NCBI RefSeq assembly: GCF_004123295.1
Contig: NZ_SDMK01000002.1
Location: forward strand, 1,074,784-1,138,783
Direction: 5' to 3'
DNA length: 64,000 nucleotides
DNA from: Silvibacterium dinghuense
Lineage (GTDB): Bacteria; Acidobacteriota; Terriglobia; Terriglobales; Acidobacteriaceae
The position numbers and the translations under genes were made by a program. Shown here piece after piece: positions 36,531-46,089 of this stretch (position 1 is its first letter; each line of letters opens with the position of its first letter). The notes below the pieces were generated by a model that saw only the letters and a list, made by a program, of their open reading frames with translations, did no database searches and was not told the origin of the DNA.

Positions 36531-38111
36531 ATGGATCGCACAAAGATGATGCAAGAGGCGGCGAATCGCACTTCGCCGTGGGATATTGTCGTGATCGGCG
36601 GCGGAGCCACGGGCGCAGGTATCGCAGTCGATGCCGCGACCCGCGGCTTCTCCGTGCTGCTGCTCGAGCGCGAAGACTTCGGCAAAGCTACCTCAAGCCG
36701 CAGCACCAAGCTGGTGCACGGCGGCGTGCGTTACCTCGAGCAGGGCAATATTTCGCTGGTTATGGAGGCGCTTAAGGAACGCGGCATCCTGCGCTTGAAT
36801 GCACCACATCTGGTCCACGATCTGGCCTTTGTCGTGCCCAACTACTCCTGGTGGGAAGCACCCTTTTACGGCATCGGCATGAAGGTGTATGACATGCTGG
36901 CTGGAAAGTATGGTTTCGGCCGCTCAAAGATTCTCTCTCGCGAAGACACGCTGGAAAGGCTGCCCAATATCCAGACGGAAGGCCTGCGCGGCGGCGTGAT
37001 GTACTACGACGGCCAGTTTGACGACTCCCGGCTTCTCATTCACCTGATGATGACAGCAGCCGAGCATGGCGCGACGTTGCTGAACTACGCCGAAGCCATC
37101 TCGCTCAGCCGGGGCTCCGATGGATTTCTGAATGGTGTCACCGTACGCGATCATGAGAGCGGCCACGAGTTTCATGCTGCGGCAAAGGTCGTCATCAATG
37201 CCACCGGCATCTTTACCGACCAGACGCGTCGCCTCGCCGATACCACCGCCGAGACCATGGTTGCGCCAAGCCAGGGGATTCACCTGGTCTTCGACCGCTC
37301 CTTTTTGCGCGGCGATTCGGCGATCATGGTGCCGCATACCTCTGATGGCCGCGTCATGTTCGCAATTCCATGGCATGAGCACACCCTGGTCGGCACCACG
37401 GATACGCCGATCGAATCTCCGTCCTACGATCCCCTTCCCTTCGAGCAGGAGATCGAGTTTATTCTCGAGACCGCATCGCTCTACCTTAGCCATCCGCCAG
37501 ACCGCGAAGACATTCTCAGCGTCTACACCGGCATCCGTCCGCTGGTGAAGGCAGGCTCGGCGGCGGGCAAGACATCGGCGCTTTCACGCGACCATACGAT
37601 TCATGTGGACAGCTCGGGACTGCTCACCATCGTCGGCGGCAAGTGGACGACCTATCGCAAGATGGCAGAAGACGCTGTCGATCATGCCATCACACTGGGC
37701 GACCTTACGGATACTCCCTGCCAGACGCAGAGCCTTCACATCCATGGCTATCTCGAAGGCGTTGATGAACTGAGCAGCCTTGGCGTGTACGGCGCGGATG
37801 CAGCCAAGGTTGAGGCCCTGGCGAAGAGCGATGCGGCTCTGGCCGAGCCCCTGCACCCGGACCTGCCTTATATCGGCGCCGAAGTAATATGGGCAGCGCG
37901 CGAAGAGATGGCACGCACTCTCGACGATGTACTGGCGCGACGCCTGCGTGGATTATTCCTCAACACAAAGGCCACGCTGAACATGGCTCCGACGGCAGCC
38001 AGGCTTATGGCGCAGGAGCTAGGACGCGATGTGGCCTGGGAGCAAAAACAGATAACAGAATTCGAGAAAATTGCACAGGCCTATCTGCCCTCCTCTGCAG
38101 TTGCTGACTGA
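36531..38111 (+). CDS. glpD: Aerobic glycerol-3-phosphate dehydrogenase (FAD)
   Basis: A 526-residue FAD enzyme that oxidises glycerol-3-phosphate to dihydroxyacetone phosphate and passes electrons to quinone at the inner membrane. The dinucleotide motif VVIGGGATGAGIAVDAATRG is at about 20-40. Family segments SSRSTKLVHGGVRYLEQGN, NATGIFTDQTRRLAD, VGTTDTP and VGGKWTTYRKMAEDAVD follow. Complete length. It acts directly after GlpK in the same operon. Confidence 0.96.
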   Translation: MDRTKMMQEAANRTSPWDIVVIGGGATGAGIAVDAATRGFSVLLLEREDFGKATSSRSTKLVHGGVRYLEQGNISLVMEALKERGILRLNAPHLVHDLAFVVPNYSWWEAPFYGIGMKVYDMLAGKYGFGRSKILSREDTLERLPNIQTEGLRGGVMYYDGQFDDSRLLIHLMMTAAEHGATLLNYAEAISLSRGSDGFLNGVTVRDHESGHEFHAAAKVVINATGIFTDQTRRLADTTAETMVAPSQGIHLVFDRSFLRGDSAIMVPHTSDGRVMFAIPWHEHTLVGTTDTPIESPSYDPLPFEQEIEFILETASLYLSHPPDREDILSVYTGIRPLVKAGSAAGKTSALSRDHTIHVDSSGLLTIVGGKWTTYRKMAEDAVDHAITLGDLTDTPCQTQSLHIHGYLEGVDELSSLGVYGADAAKVEALAKSDAALAEPLHPDLPYIGAEVIWAAREEMARTLDDVLARRLRGLFLNTKATLNMAPTAARLMAQELGRDVAWEQKQITEFEKIAQAYLPSSAVAD

Positions 38112-38186
38112 CAATATGCATTTGTAACTGTTTCACATCTATTTTTCCGAAATCCTGATGAAAGAGTATGAAAGCGAGCCCTGGTG

Positions 38187-38915
38187 ATGCGATCTCCATT
38201 TGTGGGTGAGTTTGTAGGAACGCTGGTCATGATCCTGCTGGGAGACGGCGTGGTAGCCGGCGTCCTGCTCAAACGCTCCAAAGCCGAAAACTCCGGATGG
38301 ATCGTCATCACCGCAGGCTGGGCCTTCGCGGTGCTGTGCGGCATCTTCGCCGCCAACCTCTTCGGCAGCACCGATGCCCATCTCAACCCGGCGATTACGC
38401 TTGCCTTCGCATGCAAGACCGGGGATTTCGCCAAGCTCGTGCCATATGCCATTGCGCAGATTGCCGGAGCCTTCTGCGGAGCGCTGCTGGTGTGGCTGCA
38501 CTACCTTCCGCACTGGAAGATCACCGAAGATCCAGCGCTCAAGCTCGGCGTCTTCTGCACCGCGCCTGCCGTGCGCAGCCTGCCTGCGAACCTGCTCAGC
38601 GAGATCATCACCACTGCGACTTTGATCCTCATCGTAGGGGCCATGAGCTCGAAGCTCGTCCTCTCCACCGGCGCGGCTGCCGGGCTCACGCCTTACCTTG
38701 TTGGCTGCCTTGTCTGGGGCCTAGGCCTTTCGCTCGGAGGCACCACCGGTTATGCCATCAATCCTGCGCGTGATTTCGGTCCACGACTGGCACACGCGGT
38801 TCTGCCGATTGCCGGCAAAGGCCGCTCAGACTGGGGTTATGCAGGCATCCCGATCGTAGGGCCTGCAATTGGCGGTGTGATCGCGGGCTTGATCCTTCGC
38901 TGGATCGGTGCATGA
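38187..38915 (+). CDS. glpF: Glycerol uptake facilitator (MIP family)
   Basis: About 242 residues with six membrane helices and both NPA boxes: HLNPAITLAF (first half) and AINPARDFGPR (second half). Asp after the second NPAR and its context are typical of glycerol-conducting aquaglyceroporins rather than water-only channels. ATG 38187 follows an in-frame GTG at 38184. It completes the operon: entry (GlpF), trapping (GlpK), oxidation (GlpD). The stop is one base from the stop of the convergent TonB receptor, so no terminator separates them. Confidence 0.95.
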   Translation: MRSPFVGEFVGTLVMILLGDGVVAGVLLKRSKAENSGWIVITAGWAFAVLCGIFAANLFGSTDAHLNPAITLAFACKTGDFAKLVPYAIAQIAGAFCGALLVWLHYLPHWKITEDPALKLGVFCTAPAVRSLPANLLSEIITTATLILIVGAMSSKLVLSTGAAAGLTPYLVGCLVWGLGLSLGGTTGYAINPARDFGPRLAHAVLPIAGKGRSDWGYAGIPIVGPAIGGVIAGLILRWIGA

Positions 38916-38916
38916 G

Positions 38917-40767
38917 TCAAGGCTTGCGGCGCAGAGAGATCTCGACACCGCCTGCAAAGCTACGGCCCGGCATGGGAACATCGACGATCTCCTGATAGCC
39001 GGTATTGCTGAGGTTCACCGCGCGAAAATAAGGATGAATCCATCCCTTGCTGCGCGCCATTTCCAGATCCCAGACCGGATAGGCTTCCTGCTGATACCGC
39101 TGGGCAACGCGCACGATAGTGCGTACGAAGTACGCATGAGCGAAAGTGTCGGACCACTCAAAACTCGCATTGTTCACCGGATAATTAAAAACATACTGCG
39201 ACTGCAGTCCATGCAGCGCGGACTGCGCTCCGGCAAGGATCGTCCAACCGAGCTGAATCGACTGTGTTGCAGTGGGACGCCAGCCGAGCGAGCTCTCCAC
39301 GCCTGCATATCGAAGCCCGTTGAGGTTTGTTGCCTGCCACTTCTCCGTATCGTTCGCACGCACGTAGTCGATGGCGTCGTGCTGGCGCGAATAGAAAAGC
39401 GTCATCGAAGCCGTGGTGCGGGTATTCGGAAACCAGTCGACACCGGTATCGCCGGACCATGCGGATTCAGGTTTGAGATTCGGATCGCCATTCGTCGTGG
39501 GATCGCTGTAGTAAAGGTCGGTATAGGTGGGCAGACGGAATCCGTAACCGCCGGAGGCACGTATTTTCACCTTCGGCGCGACCCAGAAGCTGCCCGCCAG
39601 GTCGGGACTGGTCACAGAACGCGCACCGCCGCTCAATACCTCTTCCCGCAGGCCGGCGGAGAGACTCCAGCGGCGCGTCGAATGCAGATCGAGATCGGCG
39701 TATCCCGCGCCCTGGTTGCGCGCATGGTGACCCAGGTTATTGCTGTCGATGCTATCCCCTTCGGCGTCGAGACCGTAAAAGAGACCGCCTTCGTGGCCAA
39801 GCGGCTGCTGGCGCCTCACCACCGCCTGCCAGCTGGTATCGATGTGATTGTTGGCATAATAGGCGGGATCGTTGCGCAGCAGGATGAAATTATCTGTATG
39901 CCGCCGATAGCCGAATGCGGCGCTGGTGTTTTCTCCCAGCTGCTGCTGCGCGGAGGCGAACCACCCCTTGGTCCGTTCCCACGAGTTATAAAGCCCGTAG
40001 AAATTGTCGGCGCCAAAGGCGCGATCACTTCCGGCAAGCAGAATATCCGTGGTTCCGAGCGCAGAGCTCCACCTGGACTCATTGCTGGCGTTCTCGTTGC
40101 GATAATCCCGGTCCGGCATGAAGCCGGTCGAGAAGTTACGCGCACCGGTAGCGATCTCACTCCAGCGATGACCGGCCGCAGTGGCAATGGCCGACTCTTC
40201 GTTGCCGCCAAAACTGCCCGCACCTGCTCGCAGCGTCAGGCTGTCTTCAGTAGGAGTAGCGGTGATGAAATTCACCACACCGCCCAGCGCATCGGAGCCA
40301 TAGAGCGTCGAGCCTGCGCCGTGCAGCACTTCCACCGAGCGCATCGCTTCGAGTGGCACAGGAAGATCGAGATTGTGATGCGAACTCTGCGCATCGTCGA
40401 TGCGCAGACCATTCAGAAGCACCAGCGTCTGCTCGAAGGAAGCGCCGCGAATGGTGATATCCGACTGCGCTCCACCTGCGCCGCGCTGTTCGATGAAGGT
40501 CGAGGGATCGGTCCGCAAAGCGTCTTCCGCAGTCTCGAAGCTGAAAGGTTGCTGTCCCACTTCGACAGCCATCACCGAGCGTGGCGATTCTCCCAGCGTG
40601 ATGGCCTCAGGAGAGCCCACCACCACTACGGTCTGCTGCTGTGCAGGTAGTGTGGGTGAGGCGGAAGCGGTGGAAGAAGATTGGTTTTGCTGCGAAAAGG
40701 CGAATCCGCTCTGTGCGACAAGGATGGCAAATGAGGCAATGCGATGACGAACACTCACTCTCAGCAC
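38917..40767 (-). CDS. TonB-dependent outer-membrane receptor (BtuB-like)
   Basis: A 616-residue receptor: signal peptide (about 1-26), a Ser/Gln-rich stretch with a TonB-box-like QTVVVVGSP, the plug domain (about 60-170: EDALRTDPSTFIEQRG, ITIRGASFEQTLVLLNG, LHGAGSTLYGSDALGGVVNFIT) and a 22-stranded barrel. Overall size and plug resemble the cobalamin receptor BtuB, but no cobalamin riboswitch or transport genes are adjacent, so the substrate is open. The C-terminus ends in EISLRRKP rather than an aromatic residue. The first codon is GTG 40767; GTG 40758 is an alternative. Confidence 0.9.
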   Translation of the reverse strand: MLRVSVRHRIASFAILVAQSGFAFSQQNQSSSTASASPTLPAQQQTVVVVGSPEAITLGESPRSVMAVEVGQQPFSFETAEDALRTDPSTFIEQRGAGGAQSDITIRGASFEQTLVLLNGLRIDDAQSSHHNLDLPVPLEAMRSVEVLHGAGSTLYGSDALGGVVNFITATPTEDSLTLRAGAGSFGGNEESAIATAAGHRWSEIATGARNFSTGFMPDRDYRNENASNESRWSSALGTTDILLAGSDRAFGADNFYGLYNSWERTKGWFASAQQQLGENTSAAFGYRRHTDNFILLRNDPAYYANNHIDTSWQAVVRRQQPLGHEGGLFYGLDAEGDSIDSNNLGHHARNQGAGYADLDLHSTRRWSLSAGLREEVLSGGARSVTSPDLAGSFWVAPKVKIRASGGYGFRLPTYTDLYYSDPTTNGDPNLKPESAWSGDTGVDWFPNTRTTASMTLFYSRQHDAIDYVRANDTEKWQATNLNGLRYAGVESSLGWRPTATQSIQLGWTILAGAQSALHGLQSQYVFNYPVNNASFEWSDTFAHAYFVRTIVRVAQRYQQEAYPVWDLEMARSKGWIHPYFRAVNLSNTGYQEIVDVPMPGRSFAGGVEISLRRKP

Positions 40768-40828
40768 ATTAACATGCGCATCTCATGCAGACGCGGCACA
40801 CTTTCCCGGCATAGCAACAAATAAAGGC

Positions 40829-41008
40829 TCAATCTTCGCGAACGAGGATCTCGGCAAGCGTAGGCTTATGCTTTGCCTTGCGGCGTTCCGCGCGCGGCGT
40901 ATCAACGATAACCCGCTCGGCCTTCGGCTGGCCTACGCGTTCGCGAGCATTTGCCTTCACCGCTTTCACCGCAGAGAACGTCTTCTTCTTTGCCTTCTTT
41001 GCGGCCAT
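40829..41008 (-). CDS. Small basic conserved hypothetical protein
   Basis: A 59-residue protein from ATG 41008, preceded by AGAGGAT at correct spacing. It is highly basic: the first nine residues are MAAKKAKKK, and the middle has many Arg/Lys with no hydrophobic segment. It ends PTLAEILVRED. No domain is recognised; the charge suggests nucleic-acid binding, which is only inference. It is upstream of the TonB receptor on the same strand and divergent from a zinc-ribbon protein. Confidence 0.7.
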   Translation of the reverse strand: MAAKKAKKKTFSAVKAVKANARERVGQPKAERVIVDTPRAERRKAKHKPTLAEILVRED

Positions 41009-41139
41009 GGTTTCATCCTCTTGTTTCAGCATATCCGGAATCTGAACTTTGCGAGGCACTTTCCGCGACTCCACATGCTCTCTACAATGTTGAGAGAGAA
41101 AGAGCGCGGTCACGGCCCTGCTCTCACATAGGGGATGCG

Positions 41140-41421
41140 ATGGAAGAACGGGATTTCTTTGACGAGAAGGCTGAGCAGCGCAATCATCAGCTGACGTGTC
41201 CGCACTGCGGCAAAGCGGATGAATACCAACTGGGCTGGCTGGTGCGGCGCAAGAAGAACGGTTTGCCACGTCACGCCGATGAGCGCGACCGCGCCCGTTT
41301 TGCCAAGGCACAGTCGTACATGGTGCGCAAAGACGACATGGTCGCCTGCAAAAACATCCGCTGCCGCAAGCGGTTCGAGGTCGCCGGCATACAGTCCGTC
41401 GCTTTCCTGCAGTCGGCATAG
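41140..41421 (+). CDS. Zinc-ribbon-like hypothetical protein
   Basis: A 93-residue protein from ATG 41140 with AGGGG upstream. It has two cysteine pairs, CPHC at about 20-23 and CKNIRC at about 71-76, a spacing that could form a zinc ribbon. The intervening region is rich in Arg/Lys and Tyr (YQLGWLVRRKKNG, RARFAKAQSYMVRKDD). I know no function. It is divergent from the small basic protein and ends in a good terminator. Confidence 0.72.
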   Translation: MEERDFFDEKAEQRNHQLTCPHCGKADEYQLGWLVRRKKNGLPRHADERDRARFAKAQSYMVRKDDMVACKNIRCRKRFEVAGIQSVAFLQSA

Positions 41422-41448
41422 TGCAGCGTTCATCGATTCATGATCAGG

Positions 41449-41483
41449 CAGAGGGACATGTGCACGCATGCCCCTCTGTTCTT
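41449..41483 (+). terminator. Intrinsic terminator after the zinc-ribbon gene
   Basis: CAGAGGG pairs with CCCTCTG (41449-41455 with 41472-41478), with an inner CATG/CATG stem and six-base loop, then TTCTTTCC on the plus strand. It lies in the convergent gap before the M20 peptidase gene. Confidence 0.6.
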
Positions 41484-41491
41484 TCCTATCA

Positions 41492-42874
41492 TCAGTGTCC
41501 GTGTGCAGACTTTGCCGCCTCGACGAGATCCGCGTTCTGAGCGATACGGCTCAGACGGTACATCAGAATCGCATCGCGCTTGGTGTTGATCGGTTGCGCG
41601 GCAAGATCAATGGTCTCCCCTGGCGCATGTGCACCGTCCCCTGTAGCCCCTACGCCTGCAAGTCCAGGCACCATGTCCGCGACAAAAGCAATGTCACCCG
41701 CACCACGCTTCATCGGATCGAGTTCCGGCATCGCTGTGAATCCGAGGCTGGCATTAGCCTGATTCAGGATGGCGAGCACCGCGCGACTCTCCGAGGTTGC
41801 AGCCATCGCCGGATAACCTTCTCCAAAACTGATCGTTGCTCCTGTCTTTGGCAGATGCTGAGCAACGATGGCCTGCATCTTCTGCTCTACACGCTCAGTC
41901 TGCTCATTCGAAAGCGTCCGGATATCGCCACTGGCGTAGGCCGTCGGCGGAATGATATTGCCTTTTGCCGCTACGGTTGCGTTATCCCCTGCCTTATCCA
42001 CGGTGACAGTCGCGCCACCCAGGATCATGCCAACGTTGTATGTAAGCCCGGCTTCGGGTAACTGCGTACGGAAGGCGTCCAGGATACGAGCCACTTCATA
42101 GATGGCGCCATAGCCTTTTTCTTCGGAGAAGATAGCTGAAGAGTGGCCTGTTTCACCGCTTGCCTTGATTGTCCAGGAGATCGAACTGCGGCGGCTTACG
42201 GACCCGTAATAAATACCGTGAAGCCTGGGCGTTCCCTCAAATTCCAGAGCAACATCACTGTGGCGTGCGGCCTCCACCATGTCGCGCCGGGAAATGCTGA
42301 CCGGTTCACCGTGCGCCTCTTCGTCGCCACTCAGCACCACCGTGATTTCGGCCTGCTTCAACACATCAGCGGTCTGCATGGCCTTGAGCGCGTAAACCAT
42401 GTCCACGAGACCACCCTTCATATCATTTGTGCCGGGACCGGTTGCAATGGTACTTCCGGCAGCCGGCGGGGTATAAGCCTGAAAAGGGCTGTTCTTCTCG
42501 AAGACGGTATCCATGTGGCCGATCAGCAGCATGCGCTTGCCACAATGTCCAGGCTGCGGGCAGGGATGCTCAGCAACAAGCACACCAGCGCGGCCCACCT
42601 GGCTCATATCGACCCATCGCACCTGAAAACCAAGATCCGTAAGTTGTGCGCTGAGAATCCTGCCGACCTCGCGCACACCCTCGAGGTTATGCGTGCCGCT
42701 ATTGATCGAGACCAGCTTTGCAAGCAGATCATTCGCAGCCTGCTCGTTCGCATCGATATAGGCAACCATCGCACGCTCCGGCTCAGTCAGCGGCGGGCTA
42801 TTGGGCGCGGTTGTCTGGGCGACAACCAAATGAGGAAACAGCGCGGCGGCAAGCAGGGCAAGCGGTCGTTTCAT
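41492..42874 (-). CDS. Secreted M20-family carboxypeptidase (CPG2-like)
   Basis: About 460 residues from ATG 42874, which starts a clear signal peptide (KRPLALLAAALFPHLVVAQ); an upstream in-frame codon at 43042 would add unlikely sequence. The M20 metallopeptidase core shows LLIGHMDTVFEKN (metal His/Asp), TGPGTNDMKGGLVDMVYAL (bridging Asp), VLSGDEEAHGEP (catalytic Glu), and a dimerisation domain containing SGETGHSS. C-terminal metal His is in GDGAHAPGETID. This resembles glutamate carboxypeptidase (CPG2). Likely acts in the periplasm on peptides or N-acylated amino acids. Confidence 0.92.
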   Translation of the reverse strand: MKRPLALLAAALFPHLVVAQTTAPNSPPLTEPERAMVAYIDANEQAANDLLAKLVSINSGTHNLEGVREVGRILSAQLTDLGFQVRWVDMSQVGRAGVLVAEHPCPQPGHCGKRMLLIGHMDTVFEKNSPFQAYTPPAAGSTIATGPGTNDMKGGLVDMVYALKAMQTADVLKQAEITVVLSGDEEAHGEPVSISRRDMVEAARHSDVALEFEGTPRLHGIYYGSVSRRSSISWTIKASGETGHSSAIFSEEKGYGAIYEVARILDAFRTQLPEAGLTYNVGMILGGATVTVDKAGDNATVAAKGNIIPPTAYASGDIRTLSNEQTERVEQKMQAIVAQHLPKTGATISFGEGYPAMAATSESRAVLAILNQANASLGFTAMPELDPMKRGAGDIAFVADMVPGLAGVGATGDGAHAPGETIDLAAQPINTKRDAILMYRLSRIAQNADLVEAAKSAHGH

Positions 42875-42993
42875 TTGCGTTGAGCATATCAAGGGAAGGC
42901 TCAAACGCCACCGGAAACAATGCAGCCCACGGCATAGACACCGCCCATCCCGCCTCGATGCGCTTTTTCTTCCTGAATGCTCGGATAAGAGCA

Positions 42994-43021
42994 AGGGCCG
43001 GGGATAGCTATCCCCGGCCCT
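42994..43021 (-). terminator. Perfect palindrome downstream of acs
   Basis: A 28-base self-complementary sequence with a 13-bp GC-rich core centred at 43007/43008 (GGGCCGGGGATAG and its complement). On the minus strand it is followed by TTGCTCTT, so it can end acs transcription; the U tract is weak. Confidence 0.6.
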
Positions 43022-43045
43022 GCATAGTGCTCCTGCTTGCATTCG

Positions 43046-45010
43046 CTACTCGTCCTGCTCGCGGAGCTTGGCCAGCACGCTGAAATCTTCGAGCGTTGTC
43101 GTATCGCCCTTGATCTCTCCGTGTGTTGCCAGTTCACGCAGCAGCCGCCGCATGATTTTGCCTGAGCGCGTTTTTGGCAGCTGTTCGGTGAAGCGCAGGT
43201 CGTCAGGACGCGCCAGCGCGCCGATCTCCTTCGCCACCCACTTGCGCAGCTCCTCGCGCAGCTCTGCTGTCGGCTCATTGCCACTCTCGAGCGTTACGAA
43301 GGCTGCGATTCCCTGCCCTTTCAGCTCGTCCGGACGACCCACGACCGCGGCCTCAGCCACCTTGGGATGTGCCACGAGAGCCGACTCAATTTCCATCGTG
43401 CCCAGCCGGTGGCCGCTCACGTTGATCACATCGTCCACGCGGCCCATCAGCCAGAAGTAGCCGTCTTCATCCTTCCGCGCGCCATCGCCGGTGAAGTATG
43501 AGCCAGGAACTTCCGTCCAATAGGCCTGCTTGTAGCGCTCCGGATCGTTGTAGATGGTTCGCGCCATCGAGGGCCAGGGCCGGCGGATTACCAGCAATCC
43601 GCCGTGGCCGGCCGGAACCGGCTCGCCTTCTTTTGTCACAATCTCAGGCACAATGCCCGGAAAAGGCCGCGTCGCCGATCCAGGCTTGGCCGCAACCGCG
43701 CCGGGCAGCGGACTGATCATGATGGCTCCGGTCTCCGTCTGCCACCACGTATCCACAATCGGGCAGCGCCCCTTGCCGATCACATCGCGGTACCACATCC
43801 AGGCTTCGGGGTTGATCGGCTCTCCTACCGTTCCCAGCAGGCGCAGCGAACTCAGATCGTACCGCAGCGGATACTGGTCGCCCCACTTGATGAAGGCACG
43901 GATCGCAGTTGGAGCGGTGTAAAAAACCGTCACCTTGTGTTGATCGATGATCTTCCAGAAGCGATCGTAGTCCGGGCAGTTGGGTGCGCCTTCGTACATG
44001 AGCACCGTCACGCCATTCTGCAGCGGGCCGTATACGACGTAGGAGTGGCCCGTCACCCAACCGATATCGGCCGAGCACCAGTACACATCGTCATCGCGCA
44101 GATCGAAGACCAGCTTGCTGGTGAGATAGGTGCCTACGGCGTATCCGCCTGTCGTATGCACCAGCCCCTTGGGTTTTCCTGTCGTGCCGGAGGTGTAGAG
44201 GATATACAGCGGATCTTCGGAGTCCAGCTCTTCTGCCGGGCAACGATCCTCAACCTTCTCTGCAAGCTCATGCCACCAGTGGTCGCGCCCTGCCTGCATC
44301 GTCACATCCGCACCGGAACGGCGATAGACCACTACATTCTTCACGCTCGGGCAATGTGGCAGGGCTTCGTCCACGGTGGCCTTCAGCTTTACCTGCGAAC
44401 CACGGCGGAATGACGTATCCTGCGTGATCACCGCGACGCACTGCGCGTCATTCACACGATCCACAATGGCATTTGCTGCAAAGCCGCCAAAGATCACCGA
44501 ATGCACCGCGCCGATGCGCGCACAAGCCAGCAGAGCGACAGCCAGCTCGGGAGCCATGCCCATGTAGATAGCAACCCGATCGCCCTTCCGGATGCCCAGC
44601 GACTTCAGCACATTGGCAAACTTCTCCACCTGCGCCAACAGGTCGCCGTAGGTAAGCTTCCGCACCTCGCCCGGCTCGCCCTCCCACAGGATGGCGACCT
44701 TATCCTTTTTGCCGTTCTCTACATGGCGATCGAGGCAGTTGTACGAAAGATTTGTCTTTCCGCCCACAAACCACTTCGCCCAGGGCAGATCCCACTCGAG
44801 CGTCTTCTCCCACGGCTTGAACCAGTGCAGTTCCTGCGCGACCTCATTCCAGAAGCCATCTGGATCGGACACAGACCTGGCATACAGTGCTTCATATTCG
44901 GCAAGGTTCTTCACGTGCGCCTTCGCCGCAAACTCCTCCGGCGGCGGAAAAACACGATTCTCACGCAGCGAAGAACTCAAAGTGGTGTCGGAACTGGACA
45001 ACGACGTCAT
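43046..45010 (-). CDS. acs: Acetyl-CoA synthetase (AMP-forming)
   Basis: A 654-residue acetate-activating enzyme making acetyl-CoA via acetyl-AMP. The adenylate-forming signature [19 protein letters not shown], the AMP-binding [16 protein letters not shown], and the hinge [16 protein letters not shown] are present. The C-terminal [14 protein letters not shown] holds the catalytic Lys that is typically controlled by acetylation. Length is standard. A possible small cysteine-rich gene lies six bases upstream; its stop overlaps the acs ribosome-binding site (AAGAGG). Confidence 0.97.
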   Translation of the reverse strand: MTSLSSSDTTLSSSLRENRVFPPPEEFAAKAHVKNLAEYEALYARSVSDPDGFWNEVAQELHWFKPWEKTLEWDLPWAKWFVGGKTNLSYNCLDRHVENGKKDKVAILWEGEPGEVRKLTYGDLLAQVEKFANVLKSLGIRKGDRVAIYMGMAPELAVALLACARIGAVHSVIFGGFAANAIVDRVNDAQCVAVITQDTSFRRGSQVKLKATVDEALPHCPSVKNVVVYRRSGADVTMQAGRDHWWHELAEKVEDRCPAEELDSEDPLYILYTSGTTGKPKGLVHTTGGYAVGTYLTSKLVFDLRDDDVYWCSADIGWVTGHSYVVYGPLQNGVTVLMYEGAPNCPDYDRFWKIIDQHKVTVFYTAPTAIRAFIKWGDQYPLRYDLSSLRLLGTVGEPINPEAWMWYRDVIGKGRCPIVDTWWQTETGAIMISPLPGAVAAKPGSATRPFPGIVPEIVTKEGEPVPAGHGGLLVIRRPWPSMARTIYNDPERYKQAYWTEVPGSYFTGDGARKDEDGYFWLMGRVDDVINVSGHRLGTMEIESALVAHPKVAEAAVVGRPDELKGQGIAAFVTLESGNEPTAELREELRKWVAKEIGALARPDDLRFTEQLPKTRSGKIMRRLLRELATHGEIKGDTTTLEDFSVLAKLREQDE

Positions 45011-45016
45011 ATCCTC

Positions 45017-45205
45017 TTAGGCCTGCCTTGCTTTCCAAAATGCGGACGCGCATTGTTTGTTCACAAACCAGCAACCGATGCGCAGCTTGTTGTTCACACT
45101 AATGGCACGGTTGCAGACCGCGCAAGGCCCGTGCTTTTCCTGATCCCTCAGGCGGTGCGCCGCGCTCTCGATTACACTAGCGTTGACACTGTTGTCTGTT
45201 GCCAT
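45017..45205 (-). CDS. Possible small cysteine-rich protein upstream of acs
   Basis: A 62-residue open frame on the acs strand with ATG 45205, GAGATGGA just upstream, and TAA six bases before acs. It contains four Cys (CAVC, then two more: GCWFVNKQC) suggesting a metal site. No gene occupies the opposite strand over most of it if kdsB starts at 45237. I recognise no family; coupling to acs and the free reading frame are the only support, so this remains a candidate. Confidence 0.35.
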   Translation of the reverse strand: MATDNSVNASVIESAAHRLRDQEKHGPCAVCNRAISVNNKLRIGCWFVNKQCASAFWKARQA

Positions 45206-45236
45206 TCCATCTCGTTCCGTTCAGGGCATACCTGCT

Positions 45237-45986
45237 TTGATACCTCATCAGAATCAACGCGTTCTCGGCGTCATTCCAGCCCGCCTCGGTTCCACGCGAC
45301 TCCCCCGCAAAGTGCTGCGCGAAATCGCAGGACAGCCCATGCTCTCCTGGGTCTATCACGCTGCACGCGCCTGCACGCTGCTCGATCAGGTTCTGATCGC
45401 AACCGACTCGGAGGAAGTGCTCAGCTACGCGCAACAGCACGGCCTGCCTACCGTCTTTACGCCGGCGGACTGCGCCAGCGGCAGTGATCGCGTGCATGCC
45501 GTCGGTGAATCGATCCCCGCCGATATCTACGTCAATATTCAGGGCGACGAGCCTCTTCTCCGGCCGGAACACCTGGATGCGCTGCTGGCCCCCATGAGCG
45601 ATCCGGCCGTGCAGGTCACAACGCTGGCCACAGACTGCACCCCGGCGAATATCGCCAATCCCAATGCGGTGAAGGTCGTCACCTCCGCCAGCGGACGCGC
45701 ATTGTATTTTTCCCGCGCCGGCATTCCCTACGATCGTGACCAGGCCGGCTCTGTTCCCTACCGCAAGCACCTTGGCATCTATGCTTATCGCAAAGAAGCG
45801 CTGAAACGCTTCCCCACGCTTCCGCCAAGCCGACTCGAAGCGATAGAAAAACTGGAACAACTGCGTTTTCTCGAAAACGATATCGATATTTACGTGTCCT
45901 ATACCCCATACGACACCATCGGAGTCGACACGGAAGAGGATCTTCACGCTGTGGAAGCGTTGCTGCTTACACGGCCCCGGCCTTAG
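45237..45986 (+). CDS. kdsB: 3-deoxy-manno-octulosonate cytidylyltransferase
   Basis: KdsB couples KDO to CMP for lipopolysaccharide inner-core synthesis; its presence confirms an outer membrane. Recognised from VLGVIPARLGSTRLPRKVLR at the N-terminus, LIATDSEEVLSYA, NIQGDEPLLRPEHLDALL, SRAGIPYDRD and HLGIYAYRKEAL, followed by LEAIEKLEQLRFLEND. I choose TTG 45237 (249 aa, AGGG ten bases upstream), which matches the usual length; TTG 45183 would add 18 residues and overlap the small Cys-rich frame. Confidence 0.93.
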   Translation: MIPHQNQRVLGVIPARLGSTRLPRKVLREIAGQPMLSWVYHAARACTLLDQVLIATDSEEVLSYAQQHGLPTVFTPADCASGSDRVHAVGESIPADIYVNIQGDEPLLRPEHLDALLAPMSDPAVQVTTLATDCTPANIANPNAVKVVTSASGRALYFSRAGIPYDRDQAGSVPYRKHLGIYAYRKEALKRFPTLPPSRLEAIEKLEQLRFLENDIDIYVSYTPYDTIGVDTEEDLHAVEALLLTRPRP

Positions 45987-46089
45987 GGGTTGAAAGGATT
46001 CTTCTCACTTTCACATGCAGCGCAGGCGACTGTTTTCCATATCTCGTATCTAATTTTCCTGAGGCGGATTTTCGCCACAGGAGAAAAGA

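Noticed and set aside
38908-40650. 580-codon open frame on the plus strand
   Set aside because: It is entirely antisense to the TonB receptor, starts inside glpF's end, and its translation has no recognisable domain; it is a GC-skew shadow.
40768-40828. Cobalamin riboswitch upstream of the BtuB-like receptor
   Set aside because: The space before the receptor is only about 60 bases and lacks the B12-box.
45177-45947. 256-codon minus-strand frame over kdsB
   Set aside because: Antisense to a complete, well-motif-supported kdsB.
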